Origin: CAYONM01 sp964405325
GTDB taxonomy: Bacteria > Planctomycetota > UBA11346
DNA length: 19,506 nt
Assembly: GCA_964405325.1 (NCBI GenBank)
Contig: CAYONM010000045.1
Span: forward strand, 1 to 19,506
Direction: 5' to 3'
Shown here: positions 1-7,079 of the stretch, piece after piece
Numbering within the stretch: the first letter of the stretch is position 1
Layout of the letters: each line of letters starts with the position of its first letter
The notes under the pieces: generated by a model
Seen by the model: only the letters and a program-made list of their open reading frames with translations
Databases searched by the model: none
What the model was told of the DNA's origin: nothing
Position numbers and translations under genes: made by a program

Positions 1-859
1 ATAAAAAATACGTGAAGCCCCAGCCCTGCGGATAATGCTCGATCCGGTAGCCGCTGCTGCTATTGATCTGCACCAAGTCGTTCAGATCAATCGGCCCCTG
101 CGCCAATTGTTTCTGCAAATGCCACAAGCGGCCAAAGGGGATGGCCTGGATTTCCAGACCCCGTGGTCCGCGCTCGGCTTCCTCGACCAGAACAGCCAAA
201 CCCTCATTGCACCATTGCGGCAGACGTCGACTATTGGCGGCATTATGAAAAATCAGATGTGTGCATTCGTGCATCAAGGTGCCCAACATCCGCTCGATAT
301 TGCCGGGATAATACAGCCGAATACCGCACTGCTCACCGCGGGACCAGAAATACCCCAGGGTGCCGGGTCCGATTCCAAAACCGATACTGCTGGCCATGGT
401 TTGCGCGGCAAATTGTTCCTGTGTCGCGAACACCTCGATAGGCAGTCGTCGCGGCAGACGCCGCAGACGAAACACCTCCGCCAATTTGCGGTAGCACTGC
501 TCGGCGGCGAGGGCGACCTCGTTCACCACCACCGCCGGGCAGTTGCTGGTGATCTCGAAATGCGGCGTCTTCAGTTCCCAGGCCTGCTCCCAATCGCTGC
601 GTTGTTTGCTGAGCTCACGCAGATGCTGCTGCCGCCGTTCCAAGCGACGCTGGTCGACCTTGCTCATCCAGCGGCCCTGAAACTGCACGTAACCACGCGT
701 CGGATAGTATTCCGATGGGCTCAACCACTGCTTTTTCCGGCTATCCCAGATAAACCCGGCCATCTGCTTGGCCTGATCATCGGGCGATGGTTTCTCCTCA
801 GCCACAAGCAGGGCATTGGGCACCAGGCCGAGAACCAACAGCAGTAGTAAACAGTGCAT
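1..859 (-). CDS. DUF1570-type zinc metallopeptidase, exported (3' end outside window)
   Basis: Reading the minus strand from ATG at 859 gives an open frame of 286 codons with no stop before the window edge, so the C-terminus is missing. A GGAG Shine-Dalgarno sits about 8 nt upstream. Residues 1-20 are a hydrophobic signal peptide (M-H-C then a Leu/Val-rich stretch), so the protein is probably exported; a lipoprotein is less likely because the Cys is at position 3. The zinc motif HECTH lies at 197-201, and WCNEG (Glu219) follows 18 residues later as the likely third ligand, the arrangement of gluzincin peptidases. Spacing and the surrounding sequence fit the DUF1570 family (PF07607), common in Planctomycetota. 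The substrate is unknown. It stands downstream of the STAS gene on the same strand but 333 nt away, so co-transcription is uncertain. The reverse strand also has an open frame, which is a shadow. Confidence 0.82.
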   Translation of the reverse strand, partial: MHCLLLLLVLGLVPNALLVAEEKPSPDDQAKQMAGFIWDSRKKQWLSPSEYYPTRGYVQFQGRWMSKVDQRRLERRQQHLRELSKQRSDWEQAWELKTPHFEITSNCPAVVVNEVALAAEQCYRKLAEVFRLRRLPRRLPIEVFATQEQFAAQTMASSIGFGIGPGTLGYFWSRGEQCGIRLYYPGNIERMLGTLMHECTHLIFHNAANSRRLPQWCNEGLAVLVEEAERGPRGLEIQAIPFGRLWHLQKQLAQGPIDLNDLVQINSSSGYRIEHYPQGWGFTYFL

Positions 860-959
860 GGCACTTCTCCCCATCGAACAGCTTGCCAACTGGCCGGCGG
901 GGAACAATAGATGCCAGTCTTCTTACGCCACGCCTGGTACAGCCGACGCAAATCCTGCC

Positions 960-1192
960 ACCATCCACCGGTCGAAGAATACGCCTACCTGCTATGCTAC
1001 CAGACTGTCGCACATATCCGGCGGCGACTACGACTATCTGGTCCGGATCATCGCCGACGACACCAGCCGTGGCAGCGAAGTCACCCTGATCAAACGCTAT
1101 CTGGAGGCCAATCACGCCTTCCGGCGGGGCCAGTCACGCCTGCCGCACACGGCATTTTCTGTATCACGCCTGGAAAGGGACTCCGCGACCCA
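960..1192 (+). pseudogene. Possible remnant of an Lrp/AsnC-type regulator (effector domain only)
   Basis: No complete gene fits the 333 nt between the STAS stop and the DUF1570 start. The plus strand, however, reads with coding-like third-position GC from about 1017 to 1190 and contains GGDYDYLVRIIADD, which resembles the 'tGdyDyLlrvvv.D' core of the Lrp/AsnC ligand-binding (RAM) domain. It ends with FSVSRLERDS, like the closing strand of that domain. The preceding piece, ending CYQTVAHI, is in a different frame, so a frameshift near 1012-1017 is implied. No helix-turn-helix part is visible and no stop closes the frame before it runs into the STAS gene. The call rests on a short resemblance; it could be another family or chance. 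Confidence 0.3.
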
Positions 1193-1519
1193 TCAATCCA
1201 GCTGGTCACGCACCGCATCCTGGGCAGCCGCGGTGTCCAGATCGAGTCGGAAGACCTTGTCCAAGTGCACCATCTTGAACAGCTCGACCGCTTCCGACCT
1301 GAGATTGGCCAGAGCCAGAGCGCCGCCCTGGCGCGTCAGCCAGATCTGATAGCCGGCGATATCGCCCAGGTCCTGACTGTCGATGCGGCTCAGCCCGCTG
1401 CAGTCGAGTACGAAACCGCGTTGGCCGGTATCGAGCAGGCTCTGCAGGACGCTCTGCAATTGCCGCCAGGTTTTTTTGGTCACCGGTACCACGGCGATGC
1501 CGTCTGCGGGGGGATTCAT
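1193..1519 (-). CDS. STAS-domain protein (anti-sigma-factor-antagonist type)
   Basis: This 108-residue protein is a single STAS domain, the fold of SpoIIAA/RsbV. The family signature VLDCSGLSRIDSQDLG spans about 37-52, with Ser48 at the position that is phosphorylated in anti-anti-sigma factors and Asp39 before it. The C-terminal helix region (SEAVELFKMVHLDKVFRLD) is also typical. It starts 9 nt after the stop of the upstream kinase gene, with AGGAG as ribosome site lying in that gap, so the two are almost certainly one operon. By inference it is the output or partner of that kinase; whether it controls a sigma factor, a phosphatase or a chemosensory-type pathway cannot be read here. No RsbW-like kinase is present in the window. 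Confidence 0.85.
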   Translation of the reverse strand: MNPPADGIAVVPVTKKTWRQLQSVLQSLLDTGQRGFVLDCSGLSRIDSQDLGDIAGYQIWLTRQGGALALANLRSEAVELFKMVHLDKVFRLDLDTAAAQDAVRDQLD

Positions 1520-1528
1520 GCGGAGCTC

Positions 1529-3460
1529 CTATACGACCGTCACGGTGAACTGCTGCTGCGGTACGATCAATCGGAAACAGCAGCCCTTGCCCGGCTGGCT
1601 GTCGATTTCGATCTTGCCACCCAAACCATCAACAACCGCGTCCTTGACCGCATCAAGGCCGACCCCGCGCCCGGAAATGTCGGAGATCTGACCGGCGGTG
1701 GTGAAACCAGGGGCGAACAACAATTCCATGGCCTGATCCTGGTTCAGCTCGCGTTCGGTATTGAGCAGGCCCAGTTCGATGCCGCGGGCACGGATCTGGT
1801 CGAGGTCGAGCCCGGCACCGTCGTCGCGGACCTGGACCAGCAATTTGTCTTCGATCTGGGACACCGACAGGGTCAGGCTGCCGGTGGCCGATTTGCCGCG
1901 CTGCAGACGCAGATCGGCATCCTCCAGGCCGTGATCGATGGCGTTGCGCAGCAGGTGCACCAGGGCTGCGGTCAATTCCCGGGCGTAGCGGCAGTCAACG
2001 CCCTCGTCGCTGCCGAGCATCCGGAAATCGACCTCCTTGCCCAGACGCTCGGCAACGCCAGGGACCAGCTTGATCGCCCGGGCGAAGGCCTTGCGCGCCG
2101 GGATATGCCGTAGCTCGGCCAGACGGCCGACAAAATGACAGCAGCGCTCGTCGTTCAGCTGCTGCGAGAGTCGTTGGGCCTCAGCCATCAGTTTATGGAT
2201 TTCCAACAGGTGGATATGCAACAGCGGATCGTCGGGATCCTCGACCTCGTCGCCCAGCAGCTTGCGGGAAATGGCACAGACCCGGTCCAGGGCTTGCGCC
2301 AGTCGCTGCAACCCATCCTGCAGCATCGGCAGGAGTTCGTCGAACTCGGCATCCTCCGGGTGCTCGCGCAGGGGCGAGAGAGCGTCCTCCATGCCACCGG
2401 CGATCTGCGTGACCTCACCGAGCTTCAGCGAGGACGAGCCGCCCTTGATGGTGTGCACGCCGCGGAAGATGGCGTGGATCAGCTGCTCGCGACGTTCGCC
2501 CTGGTCGCAGTCGGCCAACTCAGCGATCAGCGGGCCGACCCGGGTCAGGATCGCGCGTGTCTCACTGATGAAATCGCGGAACAGATCGGGGTCCTCGGCT
2601 ATGGCGCGCAGCTGCGCATTCTCCTCCTGTTTGCGTGCCAGCTCCAGCTCGGTGGCATGCTGCACGGTGATGTCCTCCAGAACGCCGAGCACACGCTCGC
2701 CGGCCTGTTCGCTGCCGGCCATCTGGAAGAACTGCATGCGCAGATACCGCTGTTCGACGGTGCGCTGGAAGTCGAAGCCCAGCAAAGGGTTCAGCGGTTC
2801 GAGGTCGACCGGGTCCAGCATCCCGGTCCGTAGCATGTCCAGAAAATCCCGGAGCTGTCCCTGCCGCCGCTCGTCCAACTGCAGCAGCGCATCCAGCTCC
2901 TGACCGGGAATACGATCGGTACCGAGCATGCGGCTGGTGGTCGCCGAGTAGACCGGGTCTACCACCAGGGCCGCATCCACCGACAGTACGCCCAAGGGCA
3001 GGTGGTCCATCAGCAGCTGTACGCTCTCCTGCTGCGAGCGCGCCAGATCGAGCATGGCCCGCAGCACCCCGCCGTGAGTGAGAATGCCCTGGTAGTTCGA
3101 GCCATCGAGCACCACCACCGCGGTCGTCCCCCGATCACCGGCATGCTGCTGCATGGACCCGGCGACCGCCGGCACGGTGTCATCGGCCTGGCAGGTCAGG
3201 AAGTCGGTGGTGAACACCGGTTGATTCTGCAGGCGCGACACCGGTCGCTGCCGGAACAGGGCATGCCCGAACTGGCTCGACATCAGGTCGATGTAGGCGT
3301 GCCGGTACAGCATGGCGGTGATGCCACCGTCCTCGGCCAACACCGGCACGCTCTCCAGCTGCGGATCCGCCATGAAACGATCGCGGACATCCCAACAACA
3401 GGTATCCAGACAGGCCGGCTCCGCGCTAAGCGCATAACCGCGAACAACGGGCAGGTGCAT
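1529..3460 (-). CDS. CBS-PAS-Hpt-HATPase sensor kinase, CheA-like without CheW domain
   Basis: A 643-residue cytoplasmic protein. Residues 1-145 look like a pair of CBS modules (with VPVLAEDGGITAMLYR and a second VVVLDGSNYQGILTHGG). About 145-270 is PAS/PAC-like, ending in GVLEDIT, followed by a short charged linker helix. An Hpt domain near 290-395 carries HTIKGGSSSL with His336 as phospho-acceptor. The HATPase domain at about 490-635 has the N box LLRNAIDHG (Asn506), the G1 box VRDDGAGLD (Asp546) and the G2 box SGRGVGLDAV. No CheW domain follows; the chain ends right after the ATPase domain, and no transmembrane segment is seen. I chose ATG at 3460 because AGAGGT precedes it by about 4 nt; a TTG seven codons upstream is open but lacks such a site. 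It heads an operon with the STAS gene. Confidence 0.85.
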   Translation of the reverse strand: MHLPVVRGYALSAEPACLDTCCWDVRDRFMADPQLESVPVLAEDGGITAMLYRHAYIDLMSSQFGHALFRQRPVSRLQNQPVFTTDFLTCQADDTVPAVAGSMQQHAGDRGTTAVVVLDGSNYQGILTHGGVLRAMLDLARSQQESVQLLMDHLPLGVLSVDAALVVDPVYSATTSRMLGTDRIPGQELDALLQLDERRQGQLRDFLDMLRTGMLDPVDLEPLNPLLGFDFQRTVEQRYLRMQFFQMAGSEQAGERVLGVLEDITVQHATELELARKQEENAQLRAIAEDPDLFRDFISETRAILTRVGPLIAELADCDQGERREQLIHAIFRGVHTIKGGSSSLKLGEVTQIAGGMEDALSPLREHPEDAEFDELLPMLQDGLQRLAQALDRVCAISRKLLGDEVEDPDDPLLHIHLLEIHKLMAEAQRLSQQLNDERCCHFVGRLAELRHIPARKAFARAIKLVPGVAERLGKEVDFRMLGSDEGVDCRYARELTAALVHLLRNAIDHGLEDADLRLQRGKSATGSLTLSVSQIEDKLLVQVRDDGAGLDLDQIRARGIELGLLNTERELNQDQAMELLFAPGFTTAGQISDISGRGVGLDAVKDAVVDGLGGKIEIDSQPGKGCCFRLIVPQQQFTVTVV

Positions 3461-3505
3461 GATTACCTCTTTCCGGTCCAAGCGGTGGCGACAGGACCTG
3501 TTGTT

Positions 3506-3535
3506 ATGCTACCATACGTTTTTGCCATTGGTCAA
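3506..3535 (-). promoter_or_regulatory. Candidate sigma-70-type promoter for the kinase-STAS operon
   Basis: On the minus strand, TTGACC (3530-3535) is followed after 18 nt by TAGCAT (3506-3511). The -35 matches five of six consensus bases and the -10 four of six. It lies 46 nt upstream of the kinase ATG in the intergenic space between the DUF1569 gene and the kinase gene. Seen in sequence only; no other evidence of use. Confidence 0.4.
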
Positions 3536-3579
3536 ATTCTCTCAGGTCTTGATGCCGCGTTACCCGTTCTCCGAAGTGC

Positions 3580-3602
3580 CATTCGATGGAAGTGGTCGAA
3601 TG
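3580..3602. repeat. Perfect 7-9-7 inverted repeat upstream of the kinase promoter
   Basis: CATTCGA (3580-3586) and TCGAATG (3596-3602) are exact reverse complements separated by 9 nt. The element lies about 45 nt upstream of the candidate -35 of the kinase-STAS operon and after the stop of the DUF1569 gene. No T-tract follows on either strand, so an operator or other protein site is more likely than a terminator. Confidence 0.45.
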
Positions 3603-3644
3603 ACAGCGGCTTGGACCAAACCGGAACAGGACACTTGCCTGCAG

Positions 3645-3661
3645 CCGGTGATCCGCACCGG
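3645..3661 (-). terminator. Weak hairpin 25 nt after the DUF1569 stop
   Basis: CCGGTG (3645-3650) and CACCGG (3656-3661) form a 6-bp GC-rich stem with a 5-nt loop, just downstream of the DUF1569 stop on the minus strand. There is no run of U after it, so intrinsic termination would be weak. It may only be a transcript-end or RNA-stability hairpin. Confidence 0.25.
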
Positions 3662-3685
3662 AGACGGCTGAAACCGTTCCGCTGA

Positions 3686-4129
3686 TCAACAAGCAAATTG
3701 TCGAAGATGATGATCCAGGTGCCGCCAGTTCAGCCGGGCCCAGCCGGTGGGCTTCAAGGGTCCGAAAGCGGGCGACACGCCCCAGTCCTGCTGTGGTCCA
3801 GCCGCGAAACGTTCGACGTAGGCCACCACCTGTTGGCGGTCGGCCTCGAAATCGCCGGGATCCGATTCGAACATCACCGGCGGCACCTGCACCCCCTTGG
3901 GCCAGGGGAAGGGTGACGAGATCACCAGCCAACGGCCCAAGGCAGTGCTGACGAAGCTCGGTTTGAATTCGCCCTTTTTCTCGTTGAAGGTGACGGCGAA
4001 GCTGTCGCAGAAATGCGCCAGCAGCTTCCCGGCCGACAGGCTGCCCCATTTCGGCTGGGCATCGGAGGTCAGACGGCCCAGGCGGGCGATGATGTCCGCC
4101 CGGGCCTGCTGTTGGAAGAGATCACGCAT
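3686..4129 (-). CDS. DUF1569 (DinB-like) protein
   Basis: This 147-residue protein matches the pattern of DUF1569 (PF07606), a branch of the DinB four-helix-bundle superfamily. The N-terminal RLGRLTSDAQPKWGSLSAGK with His39 in LLAHFCDSF, and the C-terminal HLDHHLRQF with His137, His140 and His141, are the family's conserved ends; DinB-like proteins use such histidines to bind a metal. The enzymatic role is unknown, though DinB relatives include thiol-dependent transferases. ATG at 4129 is preceded by GGAG about 7 nt upstream. The gene begins 19 nt after the leuS stop on the same strand, so it is likely co-transcribed with leuS, a linkage that need not be functional. Confidence 0.8.
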   Translation of the reverse strand: MRDLFQQQARADIIARLGRLTSDAQPKWGSLSAGKLLAHFCDSFAVTFNEKKGEFKPSFVSTALGRWLVISSPFPWPKGVQVPPVMFESDPGDFEADRQQVVAYVERFAAGPQQDWGVSPAFGPLKPTGWARLNWRHLDHHLRQFAC

Positions 4130-4148
4130 GGCCGCTCTCCAAAAAAGG

Positions 4149-6791
4149 TCACAGCACCAGATTGATGATCTTGCCCGGTACTGCGATCAATTTCCGGACC
4201 TGGCCTGCACCGATCACCGCCTGGACGTCTGGATGCGCCAGGGCCGCCTCCTCCAGGGCCGTCTTGTCCAAACCCGCCGGCAAACGGATCTTGCAGCGCC
4301 GTTTGCCTTTCACCTGGACCGGATACTCGATCTCGTCCTCGACCAGCTGGCTCTCGTCATAATCCGGCCAGCCGGCTTCATCGACGGTCTCCTGGTGACC
4401 CAGGCGTGCCCATAATTCGTGACAGAGGTGCGGGCTCATGGGCGCCAACAAGCGCAGGAGCGTGTGCAGGCCGAGCACGAAGACCTCGGGTGTCAGCTTG
4501 TCGATCTTCAGTTCGTTGGCCAATTCCATGCAAGCGGCGATGGTGGCATTGAAGCCGAAATCGCGCTCCATGGCATCGGTGGCACGCTTGATGGTGGCGT
4601 GCACCTTGCGCACTACCGGCTGATCCGCGGCCGGGGCATCGGCAACCACGCCGCTGTGCACCTGGACGTCACGAATGGCATCCAGGTTGTCGATCACCAG
4701 GACCCACAGCCGCTTCAGGAAGCGATAACAACCGGCCAGGCCAGCGTCGTCCCAATCGAGATCCTTGTCCGGAGGCGCCGCGAACAAGGCGAACAGGCGT
4801 GCAGCATCGGCGCCGTACTGATCGACCAGTTGCTGCGGATCGACACCGTTGTTTTTCGACTTCGACATTTTTTCGACGCGGCCGACTAAGACCGGTTTGC
4901 CATCGCTTGTGTGGGTGGCGGCGATCACCTTGCCCTTGGCGTTGGTTTCGACCTCGACCTCGTCGGGGCTGATCCAGATCTTTTTGCCGTCCTCGCCTTC
5001 GCGATAATAGGTCTCCTTGACCACCATGCCCTGGCACAGCAGGCGCCGGAAGGGCTCACGCACCTGGCTGTAACCCAAGTCGCACATGGCCTTCTGCCAG
5101 AAACGGGCATAGAGCAGATGCAGACAGGCATGTTCGATGCCGCCGATGTACAAATCCACCGGCAGCCAGTGGTCGACACGGGTCTGGTCCAGCGGCGCTT
5201 CGCAGCCAAGATCGGCAGCCTGGTTGTTATGACAGCAGTAGCGGGCGAAATACCAGGAGCTTTCAACAAAGGTGTCCATGGTATCGGTTTCGCGGGTCGC
5301 CGGCTCGCGACCGCTGGTGGTCTTCACCGTCAGGGGGCTGCCATCAGCGGTGGTGGTTTTCCACGTGGCGTGGTTTTCCAGGGGATTACCGCTGCCATCC
5401 AGGACCACGTCCTCGGGTAGGGCAACCGGCAGATCCTGCTTGTTCAGCGGCACCGCGCCCATGGTCTCGGAAAACACGTAGGGAATGGGGTTGCCCCAGT
5501 AACGCTGGCGGCTCACGCCCCAGTCGCGGTAGCGCCAGGTAACCCGGCGGCGACCTTTGCCCTCGGCCTCCAACCAGTTGACGATGGCGGCCTTGGCGGC
5601 ATCGGAGCGCTGGCCGTCAAAGGCAGCGCTGGCAACCATGGTGCCCACTTCGGTGAAGGCTTCGCTCAGTTCGTCACCAAGCTGGGTGCCGTCTTCCAGG
5701 ATGACTTTCCGGATCGGCAGCTGATGCGCTGTGGCAAAGGCGAAATCACGGCTGTCGTGCGCTGGCACCGCCATCACGGCACCGGTGCCGTAGCCGGCCA
5801 GTACGAAATTGGCCGCATACACCGGCACGGCTTCACCGCTGGCCGGATTGATGGCATACGCGCCAGTAAACACGCCGCGTTTGGGCGACTGATCGCCGCA
5901 GCGCTCCTCCTCGCTCTGACCGGCCAATTCGGCCCGAAAGGCCTCGATCGCCGGGCGCTGGGCCTCGGTGACGATACGGTCGACCAGCTCGTGTTCCGGT
6001 GCCAGGCTCATGAAGGTGACGCCGAACACGGTGTCAGGACGGGTGGTGAACACGGTGATCTGGCAGTCGTCCTGGCCTTGGACCGGAAAGTCGATCTCGG
6101 CGCCCTCGGAACGGCCCAGCCAGTTGCGCTGCATGATCTTGACCGCTTCCGGCCAATCCTGCAGTTGCTCGATGTCTTCCAGTAATTCGGGCGCATAGGC
6201 GGTGGTCCGGACAAACCACTGCGGCAGCTCTTTTTGGATCACCGGCTCGCCGGTGCGCCAGCATGTGCCGTCGATCACCTGCTCGTTGGCCAACACGGTG
6301 TTCAGGCCCGTGGACCAGTTCACCAGACTGGACTTGCGATAGACCAGGCCCTTTTCCACCAAATCCAGGAACAGCGCCTGCTCGCGCTTGGCGTATTCCG
6401 CATCGGAGGTGGCGAATTCCCGCTGCCAGTCGTAGCTGAAACCCATGCGCTTCAGCTGGCCGCGCATGTGGTCAATGTTGTCGTAGGTCCAGTTCTTCGG
6501 TGGCAGACCGCGCTCGATGGCCGCCTGCTCGGCCGGCAGACCGAAGGAGTCCCAGCCCATGGGGTGCAGCACGTGGAAGCCACGCATACGCTGATAGCGG
6601 GCGACGGCATCGCCGATGGAGTAGTTGCGCACATGCCCCATGTGCAGCTTGCCCGAGGGGTAGGGGAACATCTCCAGCACGTAGTAGCACTGCTCCCGCG
6701 GCAGGTCGTCGCGGGTGCGATAGGTCTGCTCGCGCTCCCAACGCGCCTGCCAGGATGTTTCGATGGCGTGTGGATCGTAGGCCTCGGCCAT
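4149..6791 (-). CDS. leuS: Leucyl-tRNA synthetase
   Basis: This 880-residue class I synthetase charges tRNA-Leu with leucine in the cytoplasm. The HIGH-type motif reads HMGH at 50-53 and KMSKS is exact at 641-645. The CP1 editing domain is present, with TTRPDTVFG at 249-257 and GYGTGAVMAVPAHD at 333-346, so post-transfer editing should work. The C-terminal anticodon-binding and tRNA-contact domains follow to the end (PVQVKGKRRCKI and onward). The zinc-ribbon segment after WGNPIP has no cysteines, as in many bacterial LeuRS. Length is close to the bacterial norm of about 860. The start at 6791 follows AAGGGGGG about 5 nt upstream. It is followed by the DUF1569 gene. Confidence 0.98.
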   Translation of the reverse strand: MAEAYDPHAIETSWQARWEREQTYRTRDDLPREQCYYVLEMFPYPSGKLHMGHVRNYSIGDAVARYQRMRGFHVLHPMGWDSFGLPAEQAAIERGLPPKNWTYDNIDHMRGQLKRMGFSYDWQREFATSDAEYAKREQALFLDLVEKGLVYRKSSLVNWSTGLNTVLANEQVIDGTCWRTGEPVIQKELPQWFVRTTAYAPELLEDIEQLQDWPEAVKIMQRNWLGRSEGAEIDFPVQGQDDCQITVFTTRPDTVFGVTFMSLAPEHELVDRIVTEAQRPAIEAFRAELAGQSEEERCGDQSPKRGVFTGAYAINPASGEAVPVYAANFVLAGYGTGAVMAVPAHDSRDFAFATAHQLPIRKVILEDGTQLGDELSEAFTEVGTMVASAAFDGQRSDAAKAAIVNWLEAEGKGRRRVTWRYRDWGVSRQRYWGNPIPYVFSETMGAVPLNKQDLPVALPEDVVLDGSGNPLENHATWKTTTADGSPLTVKTTSGREPATRETDTMDTFVESSWYFARYCCHNNQAADLGCEAPLDQTRVDHWLPVDLYIGGIEHACLHLLYARFWQKAMCDLGYSQVREPFRRLLCQGMVVKETYYREGEDGKKIWISPDEVEVETNAKGKVIAATHTSDGKPVLVGRVEKMSKSKNNGVDPQQLVDQYGADAARLFALFAAPPDKDLDWDDAGLAGCYRFLKRLWVLVIDNLDAIRDVQVHSGVVADAPAADQPVVRKVHATIKRATDAMERDFGFNATIAACMELANELKIDKLTPEVFVLGLHTLLRLLAPMSPHLCHELWARLGHQETVDEAGWPDYDESQLVEDEIEYPVQVKGKRRCKIRLPAGLDKTALEEAALAHPDVQAVIGAGQVRKLIAVPGKIINLVL

Positions 6792-6913
6792 GCCGCCCCC
6801 CTTGTCTCAGCTCGATTTTCGCGGCGTGCAGTGTGGTGGCATGGCCTGGGGGGCAAGGGGACCCGCCAGGGCGGCCGGCGGTGTTCCATCGGCCAATGGC
6901 TACAAGACCGGCA

Positions 6914-7033
6914 AAGCCAGCATCAGGCCACGAAATCCGGTCGCCAATGCATCGCATCGCATCGCAACTGCGCATCATCGATAGGCATCGCCTGCAGGTC
7001 CGCTTGGCACTCTCGACGAAGCCAGCATCAGGC
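6914..7033. repeat. Direct repeat of 15 nt in the gap between the sucrose gene and leuS
   Basis: AAGCCAGCATCAGGC occurs exactly at 6914-6928 and again at 7019-7033, 105 nt apart. Between them is a short GCATC tandem run (about 6955-6967). The gap 6792-7079 (288 nt) otherwise shows no complete gene, no clear terminator for the sucrose gene and no clear leuS promoter. On the plus strand a short frame ending at TGA 7068-7070 reads LDEASIRLHNMLRETLGL, which looks like a protein C-terminus; it may be a further gene scrap, but the family is not recognised. Confidence 0.5.
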
Positions 7034-7079
7034 TCCACAACATGCTGCGCGAAACCCTCGGGCTCTGACCGCCCACACC

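Noticed and set aside
35..847. A 270-codon plus-strand frame at the left edge
   Set aside because: It is the reverse strand of the DUF1570 peptidase gene, which has signal peptide, HECTH motif and ribosome site.
911..2113. A 400-codon plus-strand frame
   Set aside because: Most of it is antisense to the STAS and kinase genes; only the non-overlapping first part (see the possible Lrp remnant) has any protein-like content.
3461..3481. Upstream TTG start for the kinase, adding seven residues
   Set aside because: AGAGGT at the right distance favours the ATG at 3460; the TTG has no comparable site.
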